A stretch of DNA of 64,000 nt from Planctomycetales bacterium (GCA_026400835.1 JAPLOA010000091.1:1-64000); one strand, 5' to 3'. Shown: positions 50,981-60,310, counted from the stretch's first letter. Notes: generated from the letters alone by a model not told the origin. Numbers and translations are program-made.

Positions 50981-52848
50981 GGCTGATTGGAGATCTCTTT
51001 GCGTGGTTGTTTGAGATCATGGGCCAGATTGTCGAAAATCACATGAATCAGATCTTCGGTCTTGTCCGCTGTCAGCAGAAAAAAGCAGAACAGCATCTCG
51101 TCATCGGTCTCCTCTCCCCATGTCACTCGCTTCGGCGGCGACGACGGATTCGAGGGGTTCTGATCAGAATTATCGAAAGTCGCTTCGACGATCAGAACGG
51201 TCCCGGCCGGCAGTTTAAAAGGCCGCTCAAAGTAGTACTCATCCTGCCAGTTGTAATTCCAGTTCGGAACATCGATCAGGACCTCGGTGCTTTTGTCCGG
51301 CAATCTGGCGGTTACCTTCATTGACTTTCCCAGCAGATGCATATGCGGCACGATCCCGACCATGATGCTGTCCCTGGGAAGCCGATAGGCTGTCGAACGA
51401 CGATAATCGTTGTCGCCCGCTGGAATGTCCATCTCGTAGTTCGCCATCCAGATGCTGCCGACAAGTTTTGCCGATTCCTTCAAGGATTCTTCGACCGGCT
51501 TTTTGACAAAGTACAAGCCGATTTCGGACTGGTCGACTTCTTCTTTTCCCGTCGGGTGATAGTGAACCTGAACGACCAGATCGCTGCCCTTTTTCAGGTA
51601 TCGGCCCATATCATTGGGCAGCCGACGCGCCGTGTTTCCAACCGACCAGCCACCCAGCGCGCCGTCGGGAAGAAAGCCCGGGCCACCGAAGTTGGGATAT
51701 CCGGGTTCTGGAGTTGCATCGTCCAGCTTGCGTGCCTGACCTTTACTGTCAAGGAATAATACGGCATGGTGGACGACTCGTTTATTGCCCGGATGAAATT
51801 CCACGGCCGCCACCAGATGATCGCTGTCTGTTCCCAAAGGAATCACAAAATTCTGCAGCAGATCCGGGCCATCCGCGGGGACAGTGAACGGTTCGGGCAT
51901 CTTGACGATCAAATCCGGAGTTCCCAGTTGCCAGCCTTCTGCGAACTGCGGCGCAGGGGGAAGATCGGCTTCGTCACCTTTTGGACATCCGGCAGTCACC
52001 CAGTCTCTCAGCAGATTGAGTTCTTCATCTGTCAACCATCGCTCACCGACAAACCGATGCTGTGAGTTTGAGCCGGGCATCCACGGCGGCATGATCCGCT
52101 TCTGAGTCACCTCAACCAGCATCTCCGCATGTTTTGCCGCCTCTTCAAATGTTGTCAATGAGGACGGCGCAACCTGCCCCGGTCGATGACAGTTCTGGCA
52201 GCGAGTCTGAATCAGCGGCGCGATATTGCGGCAGTAAGTGATTGATGACTCTTTAGTGATGCGATCAACAGGCGGCACGATACATCCGACGGGAGACGTT
52301 TCAGGTTCTGCAACAGGCTTATCCGCGAGCACCGATGAGATCGCTGACTTCAGATAATGATTCTCGACTGAAGCGCGGCGGCGTCCGATTGATTCATAAG
52401 CGTTGTCGATCGCACCCTTGTAGACAATTTTTCCCTCAGCATTCAGCAGAAAAACCTGCGGCACATGAGACGGTTTGAGTTCTTTCAGCAGCAGATTTGA
52501 ACTGTCGAAGAGAACTGGGATACGCAATTCGAATTCTGCGAAGTGCTTTTGAGCCGCCTGACGTGACACGTCCGGTTCTGACAACACCCCAAAGACTTCA
52601 ACTCGGCCTCTAAACTCATCTGCCAGTCGATTGAGTTCAGGAGTATAGGAGTTTGCAATCGGGCATGTTGTGGAGAGAAACACAAATGCGCGAGGAACAC
52701 CGCGTTCGTTTTGCCCCGGCGAGTGAATTGTTCCGGAGAGATCGATGATGTCCACCTGAAGTCGAAATACTGATGGTTCAGCAGCGGTGAGGGACATTCC
52801 CGAAAACATCAGCGCAAACAAGATGACAGCAATGGGGTGACGCTCCAC
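50977..52848 (-). CDS. Redoxin - heme c - copper monooxygenase-like fusion protein
   Basis: A 623-residue exported protein with a signal peptide (RHPIAVILFALMFSGMSLTAA). Three parts follow in order. A thioredoxin-fold redoxin domain (about 25-180) has LSTTCPIANSYTPEL, a single active-site Cys, and PSHVPQVFLLNAEGKIVYKG. A cytochrome-c-like segment with CQNCHRPGQVAPSSL (about 220-290) is next. Last is a region with His clusters like type II copper-dependent monooxygenases (RVVHHAVLF, VQVHYHPTG, IVPHMHLLGKSM; about 360-520). The combination suggests a periplasmic copper/heme oxidoreductase, with the redoxin part perhaps maintaining the copper site. Substrate unknown. It is co-transcribed with tetR behind a palindromic operator. 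Confidence 0.85.
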   Translation of the reverse strand: MERHPIAVILFALMFSGMSLTAAEPSVFRLQVDIIDLSGTIHSPGQNERGVPRAFVFLSTTCPIANSYTPELNRLADEFRGRVEVFGVLSEPDVSRQAAQKHFAEFELRIPVLFDSSNLLLKELKPSHVPQVFLLNAEGKIVYKGAIDNAYESIGRRRASVENHYLKSAISSVLADKPVAEPETSPVGCIVPPVDRITKESSITYCRNIAPLIQTRCQNCHRPGQVAPSSLTTFEEAAKHAEMLVEVTQKRIMPPWMPGSNSQHRFVGERWLTDEELNLLRDWVTAGCPKGDEADLPPAPQFAEGWQLGTPDLIVKMPEPFTVPADGPDLLQNFVIPLGTDSDHLVAAVEFHPGNKRVVHHAVLFLDSKGQARKLDDATPEPGYPNFGGPGFLPDGALGGWSVGNTARRLPNDMGRYLKKGSDLVVQVHYHPTGKEEVDQSEIGLYFVKKPVEESLKESAKLVGSIWMANYEMDIPAGDNDYRRSTAYRLPRDSIMVGIVPHMHLLGKSMKVTARLPDKSTEVLIDVPNWNYNWQDEYYFERPFKLPAGTVLIVEATFDNSDQNPSNPSSPPKRVTWGEETDDEMLFCFFLLTADKTEDLIHVIFDNLAHDLKQPRKEISNQP

Positions 52849-52898
52849 CAGGCTTCTCCTTTCGAGGCGGCAAATCGACGAGAATGAGAAGTCTCAAG

Positions 52899-52914
52899 TA
52901 TAACGATCGTTATA
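52899..52914. promoter_or_regulatory. TetR-type operator
   Basis: Perfect 16-bp palindrome TATAACGATCGTTATA, 51 bases upstream of the redoxin-monooxygenase ATG and in an otherwise AT-rich stretch that could include the promoter. The size, symmetry and location upstream of a unit that encodes its own TetR protein make it the probable binding site. Confidence 0.75.
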
Positions 52915-53088
52915 TTTAACTCAACAGCACAACAACTGATCGTAAACTGCAAGAGAACGAAGCTGCATAGACGCCGTAGCGAGGGACGACGGCCTCGGAG
53001 GCATGATCGCAGTAGCAGTCGAGATTGTTCGTGAAGAACAGAGGCTAAGTCAGTGCAGCGTCCAGGATGACTCCACGAAACCGCAAAT

Positions 53089-53117
53089 GCTCGCCCCGCA
53101 GATCCTTAGGGGCGAGC
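53089..53117. other. Perfect 9-bp hairpin GCTCGCCCC/GGGGCGAGC
   Basis: GCTCGCCCC and GGGGCGAGC separated by 11 bases, in the 340-base gap between the redoxin gene start and the small protein gene. It lies about 70 bases downstream (minus strand) of the stop at 53190, a typical terminator position, but no T-run follows. A GTAGCGAGGGACGACGGCC-type repeat precedes it at about 52977-53005. Confidence 0.45.
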
Positions 53118-53189
53118 AATGGGTCGGCACGATTCAGGCAGCCAGTCGTGCTTGCTCAGATCGACTGTCTATACCTGCATTCTGAGTCT

Positions 53190-53561
53190 TCAGGTCGGGG
53201 GACTGGACTTTGATTCCTTTTTGCTCACCATCCAGTTCAATTCAACCGTCGCACGAAACGTCCCTGTTGCCCTCGGGCCAAAAGTTGTCTGGTATCCACT
53301 AATATCTCCCATCATCGTCTGAGGGGCAGCATCCTGAACCCAAACAGCGCCTACCAGTTTGTCAAGAAATGCCGTTGCTCCGACCGGCTGACAGTTTGCC
53401 GGCGGAGGGTATGGAACCGTAATGCCTGTTGCATTGACCGTGACGGTCACCGTGTTTGGCATTCCTGGCACTGGGGTCTTCGACACGCTCACGGATCCGA
53501 TGGAAACCGTGCGAGTCGACCTTTTGGGTTTCGGACGTTTCTTCACAATTAAATTCCTCAC
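53190..53561 (-). CDS. Small basic protein translationally coupled to the kinase
   Basis: A 123-residue protein, MRNLIVKKRPKPKRSTRTVS at the start (very basic N-terminus). It continues into a beta-rich domain (VTVTVNATGITVPYPPPANC, VGAVWVQDAAPQTMMGDISG, GTFRATVELNWMVSKK). No signal peptide or known family. Its start overlaps the stop of the Ser/Thr kinase gene by four bases, so it is probably made with the kinase and could be a substrate or accessory protein. Confidence 0.7.
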   Translation of the reverse strand: MRNLIVKKRPKPKRSTRTVSIGSVSVSKTPVPGMPNTVTVTVNATGITVPYPPPANCQPVGATAFLDKLVGAVWVQDAAPQTMMGDISGYQTTFGPRATGTFRATVELNWMVSKKESKSSPPT

Positions 53562-55549
53562 TCAGGCGACAAAAACATAACGGTCGGGTCACGAAACACG
53601 ACAGTTTTTCCTTTTGCAACAAACCCAACCAGCCCCTGGCTGGAAATCATTGCTTTCGCTGCCACTGGATCCTTACTGACGGTACTCCATGCGGGCTTGC
53701 CGTTAAGACTGACGGTGATTTCCGATTCCGTAGCGTGCATTTCGAGCAATACTTCCGCCGCATCTGGTACCGGAATCTCCGTGATTGCGAGGACGCTCAC
53801 ATGTTTCGCATAGCGGATGCCACTGACCCAGTCGGCAACGGTTATTGCAGAAAGAACAAGTTGCACAGGCTCCTTCTGCTCGTACCGTTCAATCGTGATG
53901 GCGTAACAGACTCGGGTTTTTCCTTCTGCCGTTTGCACTGCCTCGCCAAGCCCCCAGAAGAAGCCAACGTTTCCGACCCAATCGTCCATTGACAGGTCGG
54001 CTTTCATCCTGAGCGGCATCTTACCACTGAGCGGTGTTGCGATCAGCCACTGATTGCGTTCAGATCGCACAACCAAAGTTTCTTTTTCAGCCGATTGATC
54101 CCAAAAATCCAGCGAGTCTCCTCGATCGTTTGTGATCTCTTCCAGCGGCGCCGACAGCATATTGCTCCACTGATTCATTTCGGTCAGGGGAGCTAATGTT
54201 GCGACACCGGGAGTACCTCCCGTGGAAACAACGGGACCCTGCTGTTCCCGATCACATCCGCGACTCAAGCCTGTGATGATTGCGACGAAGGCAGTTGCCG
54301 CAATCACAACCTTAAGTGCTTTTGTCAGGCCGGTGGTCTGAACAGGCTGAGGAGTACTTTGGTCCAGAAAACTCTGCAGATCTGTCGCCAGGTCCGTACC
54401 AGTCAAATATCGATCAGAAGTATTCTTTGCGAGACATTTCAGACAGATGCGTTCCAGTTCAGGCGGAATCGAGTCGTCAATCGAACGCAAAGGGCGAACT
54501 TCACGATGCCGAATCTGCTCGAGCAACTCGGGCGAGCTTCGATACTGAAACGGGTGCCGCTTCGTCAGCAGCTGAAAGAAGATCACACCAAGACTATAAA
54601 GGTCCGAGCGGCCGTCGACTCGGTTGGATTCCCCACGAGCCTGCTCCGGAGACATATAGACCAATGTCCCCGCCATGTGAGATTTGTCATCCAGCTGCTC
54701 AAGCTCTGAAATCGCCAAACCGAAATCGGTGATGGCCGGAGTACCATCTGGTCTGAGCAGAACATTGGAGGGTTTAACATCCCGATGAACCAATCCCGCC
54801 AGATGAGCCTGATGCAGCGTTCTCGCAAGGTCACGGACAATATGAACAGCATGCTCTGTTGTGATTGGCTCCCCACGCATCCGCTGGGCCAGTGTCGATC
54901 CCTCTATCAATTCCGAGACAATGAACACACCACGCTCAGTGCGTCCAATGTCGTACACGGGAACAACACCGGCAATCTTCAGCGATGCCGCTTTTCTCGC
55001 CTCTGCCAAAAACGTAGCTGCTGTCTCGGCGACGGAGTCCGATTTATTCCTCGCAATTTTGACCGCCACATGCCGGCCAAGTTCAGGATCGAATGCCTTC
55101 CAGACTTCACCAAAACCGCCGGTCCCCAACAATGTAATCAGGCGGTACCTGCCAATGGCTTCATCTGGAACTCGAATGCGAGTCTGCGTAAGGATCGACT
55201 CGGGAACAACAACGTCCATCGTTGAGGCAATGAGTGGATCATGAATTTCCGAATGCGTTAACAGCCCACGATATTCAAACACCTGACGCACAAGACTGAT
55301 GGAGTCCGGGAAACGCCTGACGTAAGTGTCCAGAGAGGGTGACTGTCCCTGATCGCGGCGAAAACAAATCTCCGCGTCCAGAAGTTCTGCCAACAGCACC
55401 AGACGCTCGACGCCGGAAACGGTGGTCAACCATTCTTCGATCGAGGTGTCATCCGACTGAAGTCTCGACTCAAACGATGCCCGAATCTGCTTAAGGACAG
55501 ATGAACGTTCATCACTGAGTTCGGAAATCTTTGGGAATTCACGAGTCAT
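53558..55549 (-). CDS. Membrane Ser/Thr protein kinase
   Basis: A 663-residue transmembrane kinase. An acidic helical N-terminus (1-130) comes first. The kinase domain runs from about 134 (YRLITLLGTGGFGEVWKAFD, P-loop Gly at 142-147) with the catalytic Lys164 (VAVKIAR), HRDVKPSN with catalytic Asp257, DFG at 275-277 and APE-equivalent YMSPEQ at 298-303: all key residues are present. A Pro/Gln linker precedes a single membrane segment at about 411-428 (ALKVVIAATAFVAIITGL). The outer part (about 440-663) is beta-rich and resembles a lectin/LamG-like fold (ADLSMDDWVGNVGFFWGLGE). Such PASTA-less kinases with beta-sandwich sensors are common in planctomycetes. The ATG at 55549 is preferred; a long upstream extension lacks homology. 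Confidence 0.92.
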   Translation of the reverse strand: MTREFPKISELSDERSSVLKQIRASFESRLQSDDTSIEEWLTTVSGVERLVLLAELLDAEICFRRDQGQSPSLDTYVRRFPDSISLVRQVFEYRGLLTHSEIHDPLIASTMDVVVPESILTQTRIRVPDEAIGRYRLITLLGTGGFGEVWKAFDPELGRHVAVKIARNKSDSVAETAATFLAEARKAASLKIAGVVPVYDIGRTERGVFIVSELIEGSTLAQRMRGEPITTEHAVHIVRDLARTLHQAHLAGLVHRDVKPSNVLLRPDGTPAITDFGLAISELEQLDDKSHMAGTLVYMSPEQARGESNRVDGRSDLYSLGVIFFQLLTKRHPFQYRSSPELLEQIRHREVRPLRSIDDSIPPELERICLKCLAKNTSDRYLTGTDLATDLQSFLDQSTPQPVQTTGLTKALKVVIAATAFVAIITGLSRGCDREQQGPVVSTGGTPGVATLAPLTEMNQWSNMLSAPLEEITNDRGDSLDFWDQSAEKETLVVRSERNQWLIATPLSGKMPLRMKADLSMDDWVGNVGFFWGLGEAVQTAEGKTRVCYAITIERYEQKEPVQLVLSAITVADWVSGIRYAKHVSVLAITEIPVPDAAEVLLEMHATESEITVSLNGKPAWSTVSKDPVAAKAMISSQGLVGFVAKGKTVVFRDPTVMFLSPE

Positions 55550-55878
55550 GAAACACCCCCTGTCTGTGTCGGCGGGCTTAATGCTCAGGCAACATCGCGT
55601 GACAACGTGACTTGTTGACTTAGCCCAAAGTGACACACAACTGGCCAGCCTCACGATCAACTGAGGGGGGCCTCCGCATAAGATCTTAATCCAGAGGGCC
55701 AGATGAAAGGAAATGAGTGCTGAAAAATTCCTCGACACGATGGCCGGACGTCTCAGCAACTCTTTAGAGGCTTGCAGCCCTCTCTTATCAAAGCCGCCGT
55801 CCAATTGACGACGCTCTCCGGGCTGACGGAGATCAGGCATTGTTGAATGCCACACAACGCGTCACACAACCAGCCATC
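55550..55878. other. Intergenic region before the kinase gene
   Basis: About 330 bases between the cmk stop (55879) and the kinase ATG (55549). It should contain the kinase promoter. No convincing promoter boxes, operator or repeat were found. Confidence 0.4.
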
Positions 55879-56523
55879 TCAATCGCCAGCAACCCTTTTC
55901 GCGATCATTTCCACCACCTGCGCAATCGTCAGGTCCGAGGTATCAATCACGAGAGCATTCTCCGCGGGTTTCATCGGGGCGTGAGCGCGTTGCTCGTCAC
56001 GTTCGTCGCGTTGACGAAGCTGATCCATCACGGTCGTGATCGGCTGGTTCACACCTTTGTGAGCCAGTTCACGCTGACGTCGTCTCGCACGAGCTTCCAG
56101 ATTTGCGGTGACGAAGAACTTGTGTTCGGCATCAGGAAAAACCACTGTCCCCTGATCACGGCCTTCCGTCACCATGCTTCCGCGCCGACCAATCGCACGC
56201 TGCAGTTCAACCAGCCGATTGCGAACGCCGGGGTTCGAGGCAATGATCGACGAGACCGCCGTCACTTCCGGCGAACGAATATCGGCCGTCACGTCATCCT
56301 GATTCAGAAGCAGTCGATCACCATCGAACTCGATCGTACAGGCTGCCACAAGTTTTGTAACTGCCTCAAGGTCATTCTCATCACCGGCGGCTTTCAGGAC
56401 CGCCAACGCGACCGCTCGATACATGGCCCCGGTATCCAAAAAGCGAAAGCTCATTCGCTCAGCGAGCAGTCTTGCGACAGTGCTTTTTCCGGAACCTGCC
56501 GGGCCGTCGAGAGTAATAATCAT
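55879..56523 (-). CDS. cmk: Cytidylate kinase
   Basis: Phosphorylates CMP and dCMP. The 214-residue product has the family hallmarks: P-loop ITLDGPAGSGKSTVARLLAE (residues 3-22), SFRFLDTGAMYRAVALAVLK with the CMP-binding loop, VTEGRDQGTVVFPDAEHKFF and RARRRQREL with the lid Arg. It lies immediately downstream of the cytochrome b gene (37-base gap) on the same strand. Confidence 0.95.
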   Translation of the reverse strand: MIITLDGPAGSGKSTVARLLAERMSFRFLDTGAMYRAVALAVLKAAGDENDLEAVTKLVAACTIEFDGDRLLLNQDDVTADIRSPEVTAVSSIIASNPGVRNRLVELQRAIGRRGSMVTEGRDQGTVVFPDAEHKFFVTANLEARARRRQRELAHKGVNQPITTVMDQLRQRDERDEQRAHAPMKPAENALVIDTSDLTIAQVVEMIAKRVAGD

Positions 56524-56560
56524 GGATCTGACTTCCGCGAACGTTTCCGTTCGTCAACCG

Positions 56561-58513
56561 CTACTTACTGATGGCCGCCTTTACGGCTTCCATCTGACCT
56601 GGATAATCGGGTACTTTAGAAGCGGTATGGTCACCAGTCATCCAACGCACCAGTAAATCCAGATCAGTATCGGTCAGCTTCTCCGGAGTCGAAGCCGTCA
56701 TTTGATTTTTCGCACCATAATGACGAGCCGCCCCGGGGTTGCGAATAAAGTCCTTCAGCCACGCCGCTGAGCCATATTTTGCCATGGTCGGGTAACCTGA
56801 AGCACCGTCGTCAGTCGGCTGAGCAGGAAAGGCGTCGCCGATAGTTTCGTGACATTGCTTGCAGGAAGTGCCGTTCAACGCACCGGCCCAATTCCCTTCC
56901 GTCGCAAGTTTTCGTCCCTGCTCGATCAGAGCCGAATCGAATTCTGCTCCGGCATGTCCGGCTTCTGCAGCGAGAAACTCTACCAGAGCTTTCACGTTGT
57001 CAGCATTCTCGGCAGACTTCAGCGATTCGACGTTTCCTGAAGTCCAGTCCGCCATTTCCGAACCATCCGGATTGATGAATTCGACGCTCTCACCCGCAGC
57101 GGCTTTGGCCTGTGCATCCTTGAACCACTGAGCGTTCTTGAGCCAGGCGAAGTGATTCGAGTAATCGGTAACGATTCCAGTCATCCATTCTCGCTTGCCA
57201 AACGTGCCAAGATCAACAGCCGTCGGCGCACCGATCACGGGAACTTTCTCCGCGTTCATTTCCATCACCAGAGTTCCACGGCCCGTGTGTCCGTTGTAGC
57301 GATGACATGCTGCACAATGCTGAGCAAACAAGCGAGGCCCCTGAGTGTAGGGATCGCGACGCAGCAACGACACCGCTCCGTCGACGGGAATCTTGTCCGG
57401 ACCGGACGCCAGTTCAATGGCTCGTTGTCCATCGCGATGAGCTTCCGCCAGGGCCGCCTGATGTCCTCGATCATTTGCATCTTCATAAAACGCCATGACC
57501 GTCAGGACCGCGATCGCAATTGCCATCAGCCAGATAAACGCCTTGTTCAGACGATGTCCCCACTCGCCCAGTACCTGAGCCGTGATCGGCATCATAGTCA
57601 GAATGCCCATGATGATTCCCGGAACGACGATCGCTCCGAAGGTCAGACCGAGTGCTTCAACAGCATGGAATCGCAGGAAGCGAAACAGGAACAGGAAGTA
57701 CCATTCCGGACGGGCCGCATCAAACTTTACGGCTGGGTCCGCAGGAGCGCTGAGTTCGGCCGGTCGCAGAATGGCCAGCATCAGCACAACCGCCAGCACC
57801 GCAAGACAGGCAACCGCATCCTTCAACACCTGATCCGGCCAGAATGTGGTGTCCGGAGCATGTTTCGCATCATGAACTGTGAGGCCATGACGGCGAAAGA
57901 CGTAGATATGCAGAGCCAGGAAAGCGACCAGCGCTGCCGGAAGAATTCCAGCATGCATCGCAAAGAAGCGAGTCAGCGTCAGGTGACCGTAATCACTTCC
58001 GCCCTGAGCCAGCTTTTGTACTTCCGGACCAACGACCGGCGTCGCGCTCATGATGTTGGTTGTGACCTGGGTCGCGTAGTAACCCTTCTGGTCCCAAGGC
58101 AACAGGTAACCAGTCAGAGACAACCCCAACACGATCATCATCAGAACGATACCCAGCCAGAAATTCATCTCACGTGGAGCTTTATACGCTCCATCAATGA
58201 CGACCTGCACAAGGTGAATCGCCATCAGCACGACCATGGCCTGAGCCGCGTAGTGGTGCAGGCCGCGAATGATGTATCCGATGAACATTTCGTTCTGAAT
58301 GTAGTAAACGCTTTCCCAGGCCGTTCGAGTACTGGGGCTGTACGCTGACCAAAGCATAAAGCCGGTGATCATCTGCAGCGTGAAAGTGAAGACGAGCGTA
58401 CTGCCCCAGACATAGCGCCAGCGTGCGCCGCCGGGGACTCGTTCATAGAGCGCTTCGTGCATCAGTTCGCGAAAGCCGGTGCGGTTATCGAGCCAGTTAA
58501 TCATTGAATTCAT
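56561..58513 (-). CDS. Cytochrome b of a bc complex fused to a C-terminal diheme c-type region
   Basis: A 650-residue protein. The N-terminal 370 residues are cytochrome b, with several membrane segments. Heme His pairs are seen in RGLHHYAAQAMVVLMAIHLV and in FFAMHAGILPAALVAFLALH. The C-terminal 280 residues are periplasmic and contain two c-type heme motifs, QHCAACHRYNGHTG (about 395) and TSCKQCHETIGD (about 560). Together with the Rieske gene just upstream (stop 58622) this forms the core of a quinol:cytochrome c oxidoreductase. The fused heme part would replace cytochrome c1. It is followed by cmk. Confidence 0.9.
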   Translation of the reverse strand: MNSMINWLDNRTGFRELMHEALYERVPGGARWRYVWGSTLVFTFTLQMITGFMLWSAYSPSTRTAWESVYYIQNEMFIGYIIRGLHHYAAQAMVVLMAIHLVQVVIDGAYKAPREMNFWLGIVLMMIVLGLSLTGYLLPWDQKGYYATQVTTNIMSATPVVGPEVQKLAQGGSDYGHLTLTRFFAMHAGILPAALVAFLALHIYVFRRHGLTVHDAKHAPDTTFWPDQVLKDAVACLAVLAVVLMLAILRPAELSAPADPAVKFDAARPEWYFLFLFRFLRFHAVEALGLTFGAIVVPGIIMGILTMMPITAQVLGEWGHRLNKAFIWLMAIAIAVLTVMAFYEDANDRGHQAALAEAHRDGQRAIELASGPDKIPVDGAVSLLRRDPYTQGPRLFAQHCAACHRYNGHTGRGTLVMEMNAEKVPVIGAPTAVDLGTFGKREWMTGIVTDYSNHFAWLKNAQWFKDAQAKAAAGESVEFINPDGSEMADWTSGNVESLKSAENADNVKALVEFLAAEAGHAGAEFDSALIEQGRKLATEGNWAGALNGTSCKQCHETIGDAFPAQPTDDGASGYPTMAKYGSAAWLKDFIRNPGAARHYGAKNQMTASTPEKLTDTDLDLLVRWMTGDHTASKVPDYPGQMEAVKAAISK

Positions 58514-58621
58514 CGGGAATGAGCTTTCGAAGTCAGCCGTGCGAAGATATTCGAGTGCAGAAGGGAGAGGTCAGTGCCGGGTGAGCGGCGAACTGACCGG
58601 GGAAGGCTTTTCTCCCGTAAA

Positions 58622-59266
58622 TCAAACGGCAATCTTTTCAGCCGTCGCGCCGCGGAACTTCTGGTATCGCACCCAGATCTCCTGACCTGCAGGATCGTCC
58701 GCTCCATTGGTTCGCATCGAAACTTCCAGACTGTCCATATCGCGAGGAGGAATCTCGTTGGTCTTTTTGCCATCCAATGCAAACGCACTCGTGTGACATG
58801 GGCAGAAGAAGTCCTGTTCTGCAGGGCGGAAGTCGACAGAACAGCCCAGGTGCGGGCAGATGGAATTGAAGGCCAGAATCGGCCCATCGCCAACTTTTCG
58901 CAGCCAGATACTGCCAGCCGGAACATTCTTGAAGCGATTCCACGCATCTACGATATCGTCGAGAACTGTAACAGCGACCGGAGTTCCGTCGGCTGGCACG
59001 GCATCGCGATTCAGATCGAGTCGAATGAAGCCCTTCTCATCTTTTCGTGAGACTTCGCCGGACTTGCCGCCTGCTGCGGCATCTTTCCGCTTGCGAAGAA
59101 TGGGATCGAGAAAGAACAGGCCGCCCAGGGTGGCCGGAATCGTCACGATCACAAAGCTCAGAACTGCGGTCACGAAATGCACCAACACACTTCGTCTTGG
59201 CGCAAGTGGAGCGTGTCCGTCGGCGGCCGTGGGGCTCGCGTCCGAGGACGATGGTGATGAAGTCAT
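58622..59266 (-). CDS. Rieske iron-sulfur protein of the bc complex
   Basis: A 214-residue protein. One N-terminal membrane segment (SVLVHFVTAVLSFVIVTIPA, about 26-50) anchors a periplasmic domain with the two Rieske motifs CPHLGCSVDF and CPCHTSAFALDG; Cys/His spacing is canonical. It transfers electrons from quinol to the c-type hemes. The start is the ATG before TSSPSSSDASP; an upstream frame of 46 codons is not homologous. It precedes the cytochrome b-cc gene by 108 bases on the same strand. Confidence 0.92.
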   Translation of the reverse strand: MTSSPSSSDASPTAADGHAPLAPRRSVLVHFVTAVLSFVIVTIPATLGGLFFLDPILRKRKDAAAGGKSGEVSRKDEKGFIRLDLNRDAVPADGTPVAVTVLDDIVDAWNRFKNVPAGSIWLRKVGDGPILAFNSICPHLGCSVDFRPAEQDFFCPCHTSAFALDGKKTNEIPPRDMDSLEVSMRTNGADDPAGQEIWVRYQKFRGATAEKIAV

Positions 59267-59603
59267 AAGCAAAGATCCTGATATCGGGTCAAGACGCGGT
59301 TGTTGCCAACGCGATGTGTTGGTGGGGCGATTGAGGAATGGTATTTGAAGCAGTTCATCTGCCAAAGACAACCGTCTGCAGCCGGTTTGCATCGCCACGC
59401 ACACGTGCGGGAAATTTTGAGACTAGTAGATCTCTATATCGTAATTGTCAGCGATTACCGCTGATTATGGAGAGACGGGCGTCGGCTGCGATCAACGCAT
59501 CGCGGCAAGCTCTGAATTCAAGACGCACGATGGCTCTCCGACAAGGTTTTTCGGGACGATCGCTGCAAGGAGAACCGATAACGACCGCGCGGCAGTTGGC
59601 AAC

Positions 59604-59632
59604 AAAAAAGGGGCTCTGAAATTCAGAGCCCC
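59604..59632 (-). terminator. Rho-independent terminator after the cytochrome c gene
   Basis: On the minus strand GGGGCTCTGAA and TTCAGAGCCCC form a perfect 10-11-bp stem (59610-59632) directly followed by six T. It lies 40 bases downstream of the stop at 59672, separating that gene from the Rieske/cytochrome b unit. The surrounding gap (59267-59671) shows nothing else clear and should hold the Rieske promoter. Confidence 0.88.
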
Positions 59633-59671
59633 TCGCGACCTCAATGAGATGAAGCATTCTCAACACTGATT

Positions 59672-60154
59672 TTACGGCTGCAGGATATGCTTGCCGTTTT
59701 CGAACTGCTTGTGACACGCGTTGCAGCTGTCGAGCATAGTTTTCCAGGCACTGGTTGCAGCTTCGAAATCTTTGGCCCTGGCCGCGCCGTAGAGTTTCGC
59801 GCCGTGCTCTTTGGACGCTGTTGCATGCTTAACCCAGTCTTCTCCATGTTCTTTCGGGGCTCGACCGTAAAGCAGGTTGCAGCTTTCTGCCAGAATCAAA
59901 GCATCAGACTTAACAGCCTTCCAGCCTTTGTTGTCGGCAGGAGCAGCCGCCATACTCTGCTTGAGCCGCAGATAGGTGGGCTGGAAAACGTATTCCATAA
60001 ACTCGTGCATGCTGTCTTCAACCGGAACGACTTCACCGTCAATCGGAGAAGTTCGCGGAGCATAACCAGCGGTCACCGGAGCGTTTGAAGACATCGCCAC
60101 AGTAGCGGATAGTCCCGCCAGAGCGAGACACAGAAAACCAGTCATTCGTTTCAT
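59672..60154 (-). CDS. Small exported c-type cytochrome (C-terminal heme)
   Basis: A 160-residue protein with a signal peptide (KRMTGFLCLALAGLSATVAM), then a helical region (about 55-150). A single heme motif, CNACHKQFENGKHI, is close to the C-terminus, which is the arrangement of class II cytochromes (cytochrome c'). It has a terminator 40 bases downstream and sits next to the bc complex genes, so it is a candidate electron carrier or NO-binding accessory of that chain. Confidence 0.85.
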   Translation of the reverse strand: MKRMTGFLCLALAGLSATVAMSSNAPVTAGYAPRTSPIDGEVVPVEDSMHEFMEYVFQPTYLRLKQSMAAAPADNKGWKAVKSDALILAESCNLLYGRAPKEHGEDWVKHATASKEHGAKLYGAARAKDFEAATSAWKTMLDSCNACHKQFENGKHILQP

Positions 60155-60310
60155 TCGGATCACTACTTTCGGAGTAAAGGATCTGTTCTCTGCACGGTGT
60201 GAATTAAGGACGAGGGTTCTCGGGATACCTTTTGGAGTTCGCCTCAATCATGGCCGAACACTGAATAAGCACTTAACCTGTTGGCTTCGAATCGGTTTCT
60301 GTCGAGGCTT

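Noticed and set aside
57152-58348. 398-codon frame on the plus strand opposite cytochrome b
   Set aside because: His/Gln/Arg-rich shadow of hydrophobic membrane-segment codons on the opposite strand.
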